Assembly: GCA_946497375.1 (NCBI GenBank)
Contig: CAMMKE010000002.1
Coordinates: 1-46,704 of the forward strand
DNA length: 46,704 nt
Origin: an uncultured Mycoplasmatota bacterium
GTDB taxonomy: Bacteria; Bacillota_I; Bacilli_A; RF39; UBA660
Direction: 5' to 3'
The translations under genes and the position numbers were made by a program. The notes under the pieces are model-generated. The model saw only the letters and a list, made by a program, of their open reading frames with translations. It did not search any database and had not been told where the DNA came from. Of the stretch, positions 34,116 to 41,046 are shown piece after piece. Each line of letters opens with the position of its first letter. Positions within the stretch are counted from its first letter, which is position 1.

Positions 34116-34557
34116 CATTATTAATATCACTTTTTAGTTTAACTTTTTCCTTAAACATAAATAAAATATTTGATAAAACTAAACCGTATAACATTATATC
34201 AATGTAAGCAAGTAAATTATCATAAAAGTTAAAATCTATACCATATCCATACTTACCATTTAAAACCATATTAGTATCTAATATTGCTCTTAAAGAAACA
34301 AGTACAATAGTAGTAAGTACTAAGCAACAAGTAAGGTTATAAAATAAACATTTAGTAACGCCTTCCTGTCTAAAAATCATATTTATTATAAATAAAATTA
34401 ACAAAAGTAAAAATGGAACAAACTGAGGTAATACACTAATTATATCTTTGTTAAGTCTCATATTCATTCTAATAAAGATAAATAAAGCTAAAGCAAATGC
34501 AGCAATTAATAGAAGAAATTTAAGTCCATAAAACAACCCATTAAATATCTTTTTCAT
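34090..34557 (-). CDS. Four-helix membrane protein of the SipW operon
   Basis: This is a 155-residue membrane protein of unknown family with four hydrophobic helices (about residues 10-30, 42-62, 70-90 and 118-138) and a Lys/Asn-rich cytosolic tail. It has no recognisable catalytic motif. It follows the 34562-35251 gene by 4 bp and is the last member of a four-gene unit starting with sipW, which ends at a strong terminator. A role as a membrane partner for display or export of the TasA-like proteins is an inference from position. Confidence 0.7.
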   Translation of the reverse strand: MKKIFNGLFYGLKFLLLIAAFALALFIFIRMNMRLNKDIISVLPQFVPFLLLLILFIINMIFRQEGVTKCLFYNLTCCLVLTTIVLVSLRAILDTNMVLNGKYGYGIDFNFYDNLLAYIDIMLYGLVLSNILFMFKEKVKLKSDINNESKNLKNA

Positions 34558-34561
34558 AATT

Positions 34562-35251
34562 CTAACCTCCTAACACTATACTTCTATACCAAACTGATAT
34601 TTCAACAAGTAAATCTAACGTATCTTGATAACTATCCATTGTAGTAGAATAACTATCCTCAACAAGATCAAAAAAATTATTTTTATTAGAATCAGTAGTA
34701 AAGTAATAATGATCAGAATTTTCTATATTGTTTTGAACATAATCAACAGAATCTAACAAATTATTAACATTGACTTCAACAAATGGAAAAATAACATTAT
34801 AATTAGTTAAAGACTGTACTGTATCAGTATTCAACATTGATATAATTTGCATTACTAAGCAATCATTAAGTATATTGTTTTTATAATCTACTACAAAATT
34901 ATAACTATCTTTAATTCCAAGCTCATCAAGTTCAAAATATTTCATCATATCTTCACTTTCAATCATATCAACACAATTTTGCATTCTTGCTTGCACATTA
35001 TTAAGACCATAAATATTAAGAGAACCTCTATAAGTAGATTGATTATAAACACCTATATTATCCTTAATAGTTTGAAGTTTGCTTTCAACACTAACTTTAT
35101 TAGTATCATTATAAGCACTAATATCAACAGTTTCACTCAACTCCTGCATATGATAAAAATTAATAAAAAGTAGAAAGAAAGCACATCCAAAAACAAGACC
35201 TGTAATTGTATAAGCAAATGTATTTGCATACTCTAATAAAAATTTCTTCAT
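34562..35251 (-). CDS. Membrane-anchored ectodomain protein of the SipW operon
   Basis: The family is unknown to me. The 229-residue protein has one N-terminal helix (about residues 10-32) followed by a roughly 195-residue, mostly helical, acidic extracellular domain rich in Asn, Asp, Ser and Tyr. It is wedged between the divergent TasA-like gene (2-bp gap) and the four-helix membrane gene (4-bp gap). By position it could play the part that TapA plays in the tapA-sipW-tasA operon of Bacillus, anchoring or nucleating fibres, but I see no sequence similarity to TapA. Confidence 0.7.
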   Translation of the reverse strand: MKKFLLEYANTFAYTITGLVFGCAFFLLFINFYHMQELSETVDISAYNDTNKVSVESKLQTIKDNIGVYNQSTYRGSLNIYGLNNVQARMQNCVDMIESEDMMKYFELDELGIKDSYNFVVDYKNNILNDCLVMQIISMLNTDTVQSLTNYNVIFPFVEVNVNNLLDSVDYVQNNIENSDHYYFTTDSNKNNFFDLVEDSYSTTMDSYQDTLDLLVEISVWYRSIVLGG

Positions 35252-35253
35252 AA

Positions 35254-35796
35254 CTATTCCTCCGCTTGTACATTGATATCAAAATGATAATATTTATTTT
35301 GCCAATCAGTATCTTGAGATTCCTCAGACACATAAATTCTTAACTGATAATTATTAGTTTGAGAAGATGAAATAACTCTAGCATCTAAAACATTATTTTT
35401 AATATCATCTAAATCACCAGTTTTTATTTCTTTACCATTTAAAATTAATTGATATCGCAACTGACTTCTTGAAAGTAATTCCTTACTTGAATATGTAATA
35501 TCATCACTAATAATACTATCTTCTAACAAAACGTTATAAGCATAATTATTATCACCATTATTTTTAACGCTAAATTCATAAGGGGTCAAAGTTCTAGCAC
35601 TATCATCATCTAATGGTATCAAACCACTTTCATCTATAACATTATTTTGATCATCAAGCTGTATTGTAACCGAACTTACATTATTTGTTCCAGATACATT
35701 ATCATTATAAAAGAATCTATACCATAACATAGATGTAGCAAATATAAAAACAAATAAAGCTACTCCCGCTAAAACTAACAAAATTACTCTTTTCAT
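35254..35796 (-). CDS. Divergent TasA/camelysin-like membrane-anchored protein
   Basis: This is a 180-residue protein with an N-terminal hydrophobic helix (VILLVLAGVALFVFIFATSM) and a predicted beta-rich ectodomain. The segment IPLDDDSARTLTPYEFSVKN corresponds to the P.SD..GR.L....F.F motif of the tandem genes upstream. NYQLRIYVSEE with a terminal FDINVQA corresponds to their YRLRMWVADD...LRVNVY. It lacks the typical SipW signal end (N.I.TG.I), so it may stay anchored. Its ATG overlaps the sipW stop in ATGA, indicating co-translation with the peptidase. Confidence 0.72.
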   Translation of the reverse strand: MKRVILLVLAGVALFVFIFATSMLWYRFFYNDNVSGTNNVSSVTIQLDDQNNVIDESGLIPLDDDSARTLTPYEFSVKNNGDNNYAYNVLLEDSIISDDITYSSKELLSRSQLRYQLILNGKEIKTGDLDDIKNNVLDARVISSSQTNNYQLRIYVSEESQDTDWQNKYYHFDINVQAEE

Positions 35797-36455
35797 TTTT
35801 TAAACCTTCCTTCTCTTTTTATAAACTTAATCTTTTTATCTTTATTATCATTTTCTTTTTTATCAGAAGATCTAATCGTCTTAACTAATTTATATATATC
35901 ATAACCAATAATCATAACAGCAGGTGCAATAACGATTGCAACCCAACCTAAAATAGAACTAAGATAATATTGAATATAACCTATTTTAGGAATTACAAAC
36001 AATACTTTGCCGTATATAGCATTAAAATTAATTCTAGAAGAATCTTCTGTATTATTATTATCTCCTTTAGTTGTAAATAAATATTCCCCACTCGTAGTTT
36101 TTTCTATATCCAAAATTCTATGTGTAACAGTAACCCCTGAATATCTATAGTCAGTAGAATCAAATGTAATAATATCACCTTTTTTCAAATCTTCTGGACT
36201 ATCAACTCTGACAGTAACTACTACATCTAAAACATTTATAGCAGAAACCATTGAAGGACTTACAATTGTATATGCAGAAAAAAGATTCTTTTTATTTTGT
36301 CCAGATTTCAGATTATATTGTTTATCTATAAAATTAACTACAAAAGCTAAAAAAACAATAATCATTATCAAACATATAGAATACATTAAAACAGTTGCTA
36401 TAAAATGAAATATCTTTTTTGCCGTAGTCAACCATTCTCTATAATTATTTTTCAT
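35793..36455 (-). CDS. sipW: SipW-type (ER-type) signal peptidase I
   Basis: This is a 220-residue membrane peptidase with an N-terminal helix (about residues 17-42), the catalytic domain, and a C-terminal helix (about 165-190). Motifs are those of the SipW/Sec11 group: the nucleophile serine in VSPSM, histidine instead of lysine as base in TVTHRI, and the GDNNNTED box. SipW in Bacillus processes TasA and TapA. The start was set at the ATG at 36455, with GGGTGA 7 bases upstream, not the GTG at 36470. It follows four SipW-dependent proteins and leads a four-gene unit. Confidence 0.92.
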   Translation of the reverse strand: MKNNYREWLTTAKKIFHFIATVLMYSICLIMIIVFLAFVVNFIDKQYNLKSGQNKKNLFSAYTIVSPSMVSAINVLDVVVTVRVDSPEDLKKGDIITFDSTDYRYSGVTVTHRILDIEKTTSGEYLFTTKGDNNNTEDSSRINFNAIYGKVLFVIPKIGYIQYYLSSILGWVAIVIAPAVMIIGYDIYKLVKTIRSSDKKENDNKDKKIKFIKREGRFKK

Positions 36456-36512
36456 CAAGTTATCACCCACTTAATATTCCCAATAATACAAACAAAAAGA
36501 TTAAGCCAAAAT

Positions 36513-37145
36513 TTATTTAGATAAATCAATTTTAGCTTTTACAGATACTCTAACTCCAAAATTCTTTTCTAATTCACCAACAATAGTATTAGCATCTACC
36601 CACATTCTCAAACGATAATTAATAGAACTAGTTTTATCAACAGAACCACTATCTAATAACATAGTCCCAGCCACAGTCCCTAAATCAGTACTTTCACTAA
36701 GAGGAGTAAAATGTTTAGGTGCCATAACCTCTTCATAAGAATTATTAACTTCTTTTTCTAAGTATAATTTTACTTCATCATTACTAAGAGTAGAAGTCTC
36801 AAGTTTTTCTGCTGAAATCTCATAATCAGCAACTACATCGCCTTGAATAGAAGCATTAATAGAAAAATCAAAATATTGATTTTCTAAAGTTAAAGTTCTC
36901 CCAACATCATCAGAAATAGGATAAGCATTAGTAATATCAATACCATTAGTATTTTCAGTATAATTTAATGAAACATTACCTGTACTAATAGTATTAACAC
37001 TATCTTTCTCTTTAGTATAAGTAAAAGTTGCCATAGAAACACCTATAACCATAAGAATAAATATTAAAAGGCAAATAATAATTACAAATATTTTATTATT
37101 AGACTCTTTTTTTATAACTTCATTATCATAAATTTGATTATTCAT
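36513..37145 (-). CDS. SipW-dependent TasA/camelysin-like protein 4
   Basis: This is a 210-residue secreted protein with a long SipW-type signal (VIIICLLIFILMVIGVSMATFTY...NTISTGNVSLNYTE) and a beta-sandwich domain. Family marks are NGIDITNAYPISDDVGRTL, FDFSINASI and YRLRMWVDA. It is the most divergent of the four tandem copies. The start is the ATG at 37145, with GAGGGTG upstream; the open frame extends 12 codons more. It has its own promoter (37172-37200) after a terminator and may read on into sipW, since no terminator lies in the 57-bp gap. Confidence 0.85.
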   Translation of the reverse strand: MNNQIYDNEVIKKESNNKIFVIIICLLIFILMVIGVSMATFTYTKEKDSVNTISTGNVSLNYTENTNGIDITNAYPISDDVGRTLTLENQYFDFSINASIQGDVVADYEISAEKLETSTLSNDEVKLYLEKEVNNSYEEVMAPKHFTPLSESTDLGTVAGTMLLDSGSVDKTSSINYRLRMWVDANTIVGELEKNFGVRVSVKAKIDLSK

Positions 37146-37171
37146 TATTTTACACCCTCTATCATAAGATA

Positions 37172-37200
37172 ATTGTAACACACTAATTTTTTTTGGTAAA
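37172..37200 (-). promoter_or_regulatory. Promoter of TasA-like gene 4
   Basis: On the minus strand TTTACC (37195-37200), 17 bases and TACAAT (37172-37177), directly after the terminator of the preceding paralogue. Confidence 0.5.
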
Positions 37201-37204
37201 GAAA

Positions 37205-37224
37205 AAGTGTAGGTAACTACACTT
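37205..37224 (-). terminator. Terminator between TasA-like genes 3 and 4
   Basis: AAGTGTAG/CTACACTT with a 4-base loop is followed by TTTCTTT on the minus strand; it starts at the TAA stop of gene 3. Confidence 0.75.
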
Positions 37225-37828
37225 AAACTGACATATTAGCATAAACATTTATTCTAATCATGTAAGCTTGACTAATGTCAGGAAGAAAATAATCATCTGA
37301 AATCCACATTCTTAAACGATAATTAATACTTTCACTATTTCTAAAATTACTTTCTAAAATAACATATTGATTATTTGGTGCATAAGAAATACTATTAGTA
37401 GATTTTAAAGAGGAAACTTTAACAGGTGCAACAACTTGATTTTCTTTATTACCATCAAGACTAGTTAAATAAACTTTAATGGCACTATCTTCTAAAGTAC
37501 TAGAACTATCCTTAGAAGCTGATATCACATAATCAACATTTGTACTACCACTCATAGTTGCACTAATAGTAAAATCAAAATACTGGTTTTCATCTGTTAA
37601 AGATCTACCAACTTCATCAGACATAGGAGAAGCATTAGTTATATATATACCATTATTATTTTCATTATAGCTCATTACTATAGTACCAGTTGATACATTA
37701 TTAACCTCTTCTCCAACTTTAGAATAAAATATCGCTGCATAACTTACTCCAATCACTGCAATAATTAAAAGTATAACAGCAATTATTATTAATAATTTTG
37801 ATTTAGAATTATTTTTATCTTCACTCAT
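37223..37828 (-). CDS. SipW-dependent TasA/camelysin-like protein 3
   Basis: This is a 201-residue secreted protein. A hydrophobic helix (LLIIIAVILLIIAVIGVSYA) is followed by the SipW-recognition end VNNVSTGTIVMSYNE. The mature domain carries NGIYITNASPMSDEVGRSL, YFDFTISATM, then YRLRMWISDDY and a final RINVYA strand. It belongs to the TasA/CalY fibre-forming family by signal type and motifs. AGGAGGG lies 5 bases before the ATG. The gap to gene 2 upstream is 33 bp, so the two are probably co-transcribed, and a terminator follows this gene. Confidence 0.87.
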   Translation of the reverse strand: MSEDKNNSKSKLLIIIAVILLIIAVIGVSYAAIFYSKVGEEVNNVSTGTIVMSYNENNNGIYITNASPMSDEVGRSLTDENQYFDFTISATMSGSTNVDYVISASKDSSSTLEDSAIKVYLTSLDGNKENQVVAPVKVSSLKSTNSISYAPNNQYVILESNFRNSESINYRLRMWISDDYFLPDISQAYMIRINVYANMSV

Positions 37829-37861
37829 AATATCCCTCCTAATCCAATTAAAAAATATTTA

Positions 37862-38470
37862 CTATAAAGCAGCAGCCGCTCCATATACATTCACTTTCAA
37901 AATATAAGTACCACCAGAAGGCTCTGTATAATCATCTGCAACCCACATTCTTAGACGATATTTATGAGAAGTTGAAGTATTCATAGTACCATTTAAAAGA
38001 ATAAATTCACCACTTGGAGCATTATAAGCTTCACTACCAGTAGTTGTACTTAAATTAGATATTTTTGTAGGAGCAATAATTCCACTATCTGCATCATTGT
38101 CCATATTAGTTAAATAGATTTTTATTGCAGAATTATCAACAGTACTATTAGAAGAAACAGCAGTTATTCCATAATTAATAGTAACATCACCACTACCATT
38201 AATAGTACTTTCAACTGTAAAATCGAAAACATTATTAGTACCAATTAACCCTTTTCCTTGTTCATCAGATATAGGTAAAGCATTAACTAAATTAATACCA
38301 TTTAAAGACTCACTATAAGACAAATTAATAGTACCAGTAGTAATAGTATTTATTTTCTCACCAGTTTGACTAAAAGTAAATGCTGCAAATGATACAGCAA
38401 TAACTAAAACAACTAAAATAAATATCCCTAGTATAGAAAATATAATTTCCTTTGAAAAGTTTTTCTCCAT
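37862..38470 (-). CDS. SipW-dependent TasA/camelysin-like protein 2
   Basis: This is a 202-residue secreted protein with signal IFILVVLVIAVSFAAFTFSQ followed by NTITTGTINLSYSE. The mature domain has NGINLVNALPISDEQGKGL, FDFTVESTINGSG, YLTNMDNDADSGIIAPT and YRLRMWVADDY, ending in LKVNVYGAAAAL. It is the closest relative of gene 1 immediately upstream, so the pair looks like the most recent duplication. A promoter (38494-38523) and a ribosome site GGAGG precede it. The mature part has no cysteine, as expected for a surface fibre subunit. Confidence 0.88.
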   Translation of the reverse strand: MEKNFSKEIIFSILGIFILVVLVIAVSFAAFTFSQTGEKINTITTGTINLSYSESLNGINLVNALPISDEQGKGLIGTNNVFDFTVESTINGSGDVTINYGITAVSSNSTVDNSAIKIYLTNMDNDADSGIIAPTKISNLSTTTGSEAYNAPSGEFILLNGTMNTSTSHKYRLRMWVADDYTEPSGGTYILKVNVYGAAAAL

Positions 38471-38493
38471 ATTTAAGCCTCCATATTATATAT

Positions 38494-38523
38494 AATATAA
38501 CATATAAAAGAGGTTTCAGGCAA
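38494..38523 (-). promoter_or_regulatory. Promoter of TasA-like gene 2
   Basis: On the minus strand TTGCCT (38518-38523), 18 bases and TATATT (38494-38499), between the terminator of gene 1 and the start of gene 2. Confidence 0.45.
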
Positions 38524-38541
38524 ATAAAATTATACAAAAAG

Positions 38542-38569
38542 AAAAAGTGCCAGAGATTAGACACTTTTT
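38542..38569 (-). terminator. Terminator of TasA-like gene 1
   Basis: AAAAAGTG/CACTTTTT with a 12-base loop is followed by CTTTTTG on the minus strand, 17 bp after the gene 1 stop codon. The loop and arm share the 14-base word agattagacacttt with the terminator at 39279-39302. Confidence 0.75.
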
Positions 38570-38585
38570 TATAATACGTACTCAT

Positions 38586-39203
38586 CTATTGAGCATCTGC
38601 AGCACCATATACATTAACTCTTAATGTATAAGTCTCAGAAGAACCAGTTACTGCATAATTATCAGCAACCCACATTCTTAGACGATATTCATTTGTACCA
38701 TTAGTAGTAAATGTACCATCATCTAGTATAAATTGACCATCAGGAGCACCAGAAGCATCACTAGAAGTTTTAGGTAAAGAGCTAACAACAGTAGGTGCTA
38801 AAATTTGAGTATCAGCATCACCAGCCATGTTAGTTAAATATACTTTAACATAATCATCATTTAAAGTAGTACCTGGTTCAGTTACAGCAGTAATAGCATA
38901 ATTAATAGTTGTAGTACCACTACCATTAATAGTAGCAGTAACAGTAAAATCAAAAATCTCATTAGGACCACTTAAAGCCTTACCAGTATCATCACTCATA
39001 GGCATTGCATTAGTCAAAGTAATACCATTTTCTGGCTCACTATATGACATATTAATAGTACCAGTAGTAATAGTATTAGTTTTAACACCTGTCTGACTAA
39101 ATGTGAATGCTGCAAACGAAACACCTACAACTGCTACAACTAAAATTGCTACTCCAAGCACTGATAATAACACTTGTTTTGAATTGTTATTATTATCTTT
39201 CAT
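38586..39203 (-). CDS. SipW-dependent TasA/camelysin-like protein 1
   Basis: This is a 205-residue secreted protein and the first of the tandem set. The signal VLGVAILVVAVVGVSFAAF leads into NTITTGTINMSYSE, the SipW-cognate layout. The mature domain includes NGITLTNAMPMSDDTGKAL, FDFTVTATINGSG, YLTNMAGDADTQILAPT, YRLRMWVADNY and the end LRVNVYGAADAQ. AAGGAGG lies upstream of the ATG and TTGCTA-18-TATAGT further up could be its promoter. A perfect ribosome site and its own terminator suggest the highest expression of the set (inference). Confidence 0.88.
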   Translation of the reverse strand: MKDNNNNSKQVLLSVLGVAILVVAVVGVSFAAFTFSQTGVKTNTITTGTINMSYSEPENGITLTNAMPMSDDTGKALSGPNEIFDFTVTATINGSGTTTINYAITAVTEPGTTLNDDYVKVYLTNMAGDADTQILAPTVVSSLPKTSSDASGAPDGQFILDDGTFTTNGTNEYRLRMWVADNYAVTGSSETYTLRVNVYGAADAQ

Positions 39204-39278
39204 TTTTTGTCTAACCTCCTTCTACAATATAACTATAGCATAAAACTAATTAAAATAGCAATTACTTTTCAAAAAAAG

Positions 39279-39302
39279 TAATAAAGATTAGACACTTTAT
39301 TA
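39279..39302 (-). terminator. Terminator of the 3D-domain gene
   Basis: TAATAAAG/CTTTATTA with an 8-base loop is followed by CTTTTTTTG on the minus strand. The stop codon of the 3D-domain gene (39300-39302) is part of the stem, and the surface-protein locus begins beyond it. Confidence 0.8.
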
Positions 39303-39887
39303 CCAACCATACCTAATAAGTTCAAATTTTATATTATGACTAGTAGCAAATCCTTCTAAATTAGACTGACTAGTAAATAACAAATCCATATGATTACCAG
39401 TAACCGCCCCACCTCTATCCATAACAATAGCAAGAATAGGTTCGCTATATATATTGATTCCACTTATCCTAACAATACTACCACATGGAATAGATCTATC
39501 TGCAGCAACTACTCTAACTTTTCCGTAAACCTGATCTTCAAAATAGATATTACCATTCTTAAAATTTTGACGAGGCGGACAAGCACTATTACCAGAACAT
39601 CCTGGACAGTCAGGACCATAAGCAGTAAGAGTGCCCATAAAAGCTACTGGACTACTACTAGCAACACTAATTGCATCATAAAAACTATCATATAAAGTAG
39701 GTTCTTTAGCTTTCTCCATCTCTTTAATAGAATTATATTTATTAACAATATGAACTGCTTGTAAACTCTTTACACTATTTATATTAGAAGTCATTACTAC
39801 AGTCTTATTATTACCAGATAATATAACAAAAGCTAGAGCAAAGACAATAATTACAAAACTAAAATATCTTAAAAATCTTTTACCCAT
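39300..39887 (-). CDS. Secreted 3D-domain (YabE-like) cell-wall hydrolase
   Basis: This is a 195-residue protein with an N-terminal signal/anchor helix (about residues 6-26) and a C-terminal 3D domain named for its three aspartates. The visible motifs are MGTLTAYGPDCPGCSG, VVAADRSIPCGSIV and IVMDRGGAVTGNHMDLLF. The fold is the double-psi barrel shared with MltA and resuscitation-promoting factors, implying peptidoglycan cleavage. It follows tatD by 40 bp, the place of yabE in Bacillus, but the DUF348 and G5 domains of YabE are absent. A short cysteine cluster (C..C....C) could bind metal or form disulfides. Confidence 0.88.
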   Translation of the reverse strand: MGKRFLRYFSFVIIVFALAFVILSGNNKTVVMTSNINSVKSLQAVHIVNKYNSIKEMEKAKEPTLYDSFYDAISVASSSPVAFMGTLTAYGPDCPGCSGNSACPPRQNFKNGNIYFEDQVYGKVRVVAADRSIPCGSIVRISGINIYSEPILAIVMDRGGAVTGNHMDLLFTSQSNLEGFATSHNIKFELIRYGW

Positions 39888-39927
39888 CTTTTTACCTCAT
39901 TTTCTACTTAAGATAATACTAGCATTG

Positions 39928-40683
39928 TTATCTATTAAAGTCAAATAAACTTGAAGCATTTCTACTGGTAATTTCTGCTAATTCCTCTACACTAATATTT
40001 TTTATTTCAGCAATAAAGTTAGCAATATACTCTAAATACTTAGAAGAATTAATTTTTCCTCTAAAGGGAACAGGAGCAAGATAAGGACTATCAGTCTCAA
40101 GCACAATAGATTCTGAAGGTACTTCTTTAACTACATCTTTTAATTTAGAGTTTTTAAAAGTAACAACTCCACCTATTCCTAATAAGAATCCCATAGATAT
40201 ATATATTTTAGCAGTCTCTAAACTTCCACTAAAACAATGTATTATTCCTTTTACTTTATATTTCTTTAAAATATTAATAGTATCCATAGTTGCATCTCTA
40301 GAATGTATTACAACAGGAAGATTAAAAGCATTAGCAATCTTTAATTGTTCTTCAAACAACCATATCTGTTTATCTTTATTTTCTTTAGTATAGTGATAAT
40401 CAAGACCTATCTCCCCAATACCTATAATTTTTTTCTCGCCTAATAAACTCTTTAAATAGTCTAAATCAGATTCAGTAACAGTATCAGCATATTCTGGATG
40501 ATATCCTATCGTAACATAAACCATATCATACCTATCTTTTAAATCCATTACTTCTTCTATACTTTCCCTACTACAACCTGATACAACAATTTTATCTACC
40601 AAAGCATTCTTATTCTCTTCTATAACTTTATCTATATCATCATAATCTTCCATACTTAAATGACAATGTGTATCTATATACAT
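39928..40683 (-). CDS. tatD: TatD-family metal-dependent deoxyribonuclease
   Basis: This is a cytosolic TIM-barrel hydrolase that digests DNA 3' ends and is linked to DNA repair. Metal-binding motifs are in order: DTHCHL near the N-terminus, GEIGLDYH, VIHSRDA, IHCFSG and LETDSPYLAP. The ATG at 40683 (MYIDTHCHL) has AGGAAG upstream and is preferred over the GTG at 40692. The position downstream of metG agrees with the conserved metG-tatD pair, although a small membrane-protein gene has been inserted between them. Confidence 0.96.
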   Translation of the reverse strand: MYIDTHCHLSMEDYDDIDKVIEENKNALVDKIVVSGCSRESIEEVMDLKDRYDMVYVTIGYHPEYADTVTESDLDYLKSLLGEKKIIGIGEIGLDYHYTKENKDKQIWLFEEQLKIANAFNLPVVIHSRDATMDTINILKKYKVKGIIHCFSGSLETAKIYISMGFLLGIGGVVTFKNSKLKDVVKEVPSESIVLETDSPYLAPVPFRGKINSSKYLEYIANFIAEIKNISVEELAEITSRNASSLFDFNR

Positions 40684-40741
40684 AAAAATCACTTCCTAAA
40701 AGCATTATATCAAAAAAAGAAATCTTCTAGATAGTATTTTA

Positions 40742-40921
40742 CTATTTACAAGACTTATTCTTTTTTCTTCGACATAAAAACAATCTTATTAAATAAATTG
40801 TTAATACAATTAAATAACCGATATCTAATATATTATGCCCTATAATAACCATTACAACTAAAACTCCATAAAGTACTGCAACTGCCACTTCTTCAATTTC
40901 TAACTTTCGTTTCTTAGTCAT
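40742..40921 (-). CDS. 59-residue two-helix membrane protein
   Basis: This is a small gene with an ATG at 40921 preceded by AAAGGA 8 bases upstream, and TAG at 40742-40744. The predicted protein is 59 residues: a charged start (MTKKRKLEIEE), two hydrophobic helices (VAVAVLYGVLVVMVIIG and YLIVLTIYLIRLFL) and a Cys/Lys/Arg-rich tail (CRRKKNKSCK). I recognise no family. It occupies most of the 363-bp gap between metG and tatD, downstream of the metG terminator. It therefore probably has its own promoter. Confidence 0.6.
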   Translation of the reverse strand: MTKKRKLEIEEVAVAVLYGVLVVMVIIGHNILDIGYLIVLTIYLIRLFLCRRKKNKSCK

Positions 40922-40992
40922 AACTCTATCCTTTCTTACGACTTCAAATACTACTTGTTACTACGGCCACTACCCTTCAACTATAACATAAA

Positions 40993-41023
40993 AATTAGGA
41001 TAATTTTAAAAATCACCCTAATT
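40993..41023. terminator. Bidirectional terminator after metG
   Basis: AATTAGG (40993-40999) pairs with CCTAATT (41017-41023); T-runs follow on both strands (TTTTT on the minus strand, ATTTTTT on the plus strand). It ends the metG transcript. Confidence 0.7.
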
Positions 41024-41046
41024 ATTTTTTAGTTTACACCAAAATT

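Noticed and set aside
38370..38585. 71-codon minus frame between TasA-like genes 1 and 2
   Set aside because: It overlaps the signal-peptide region of gene 2 in another frame and runs through a terminator and promoter; no ribosome site.
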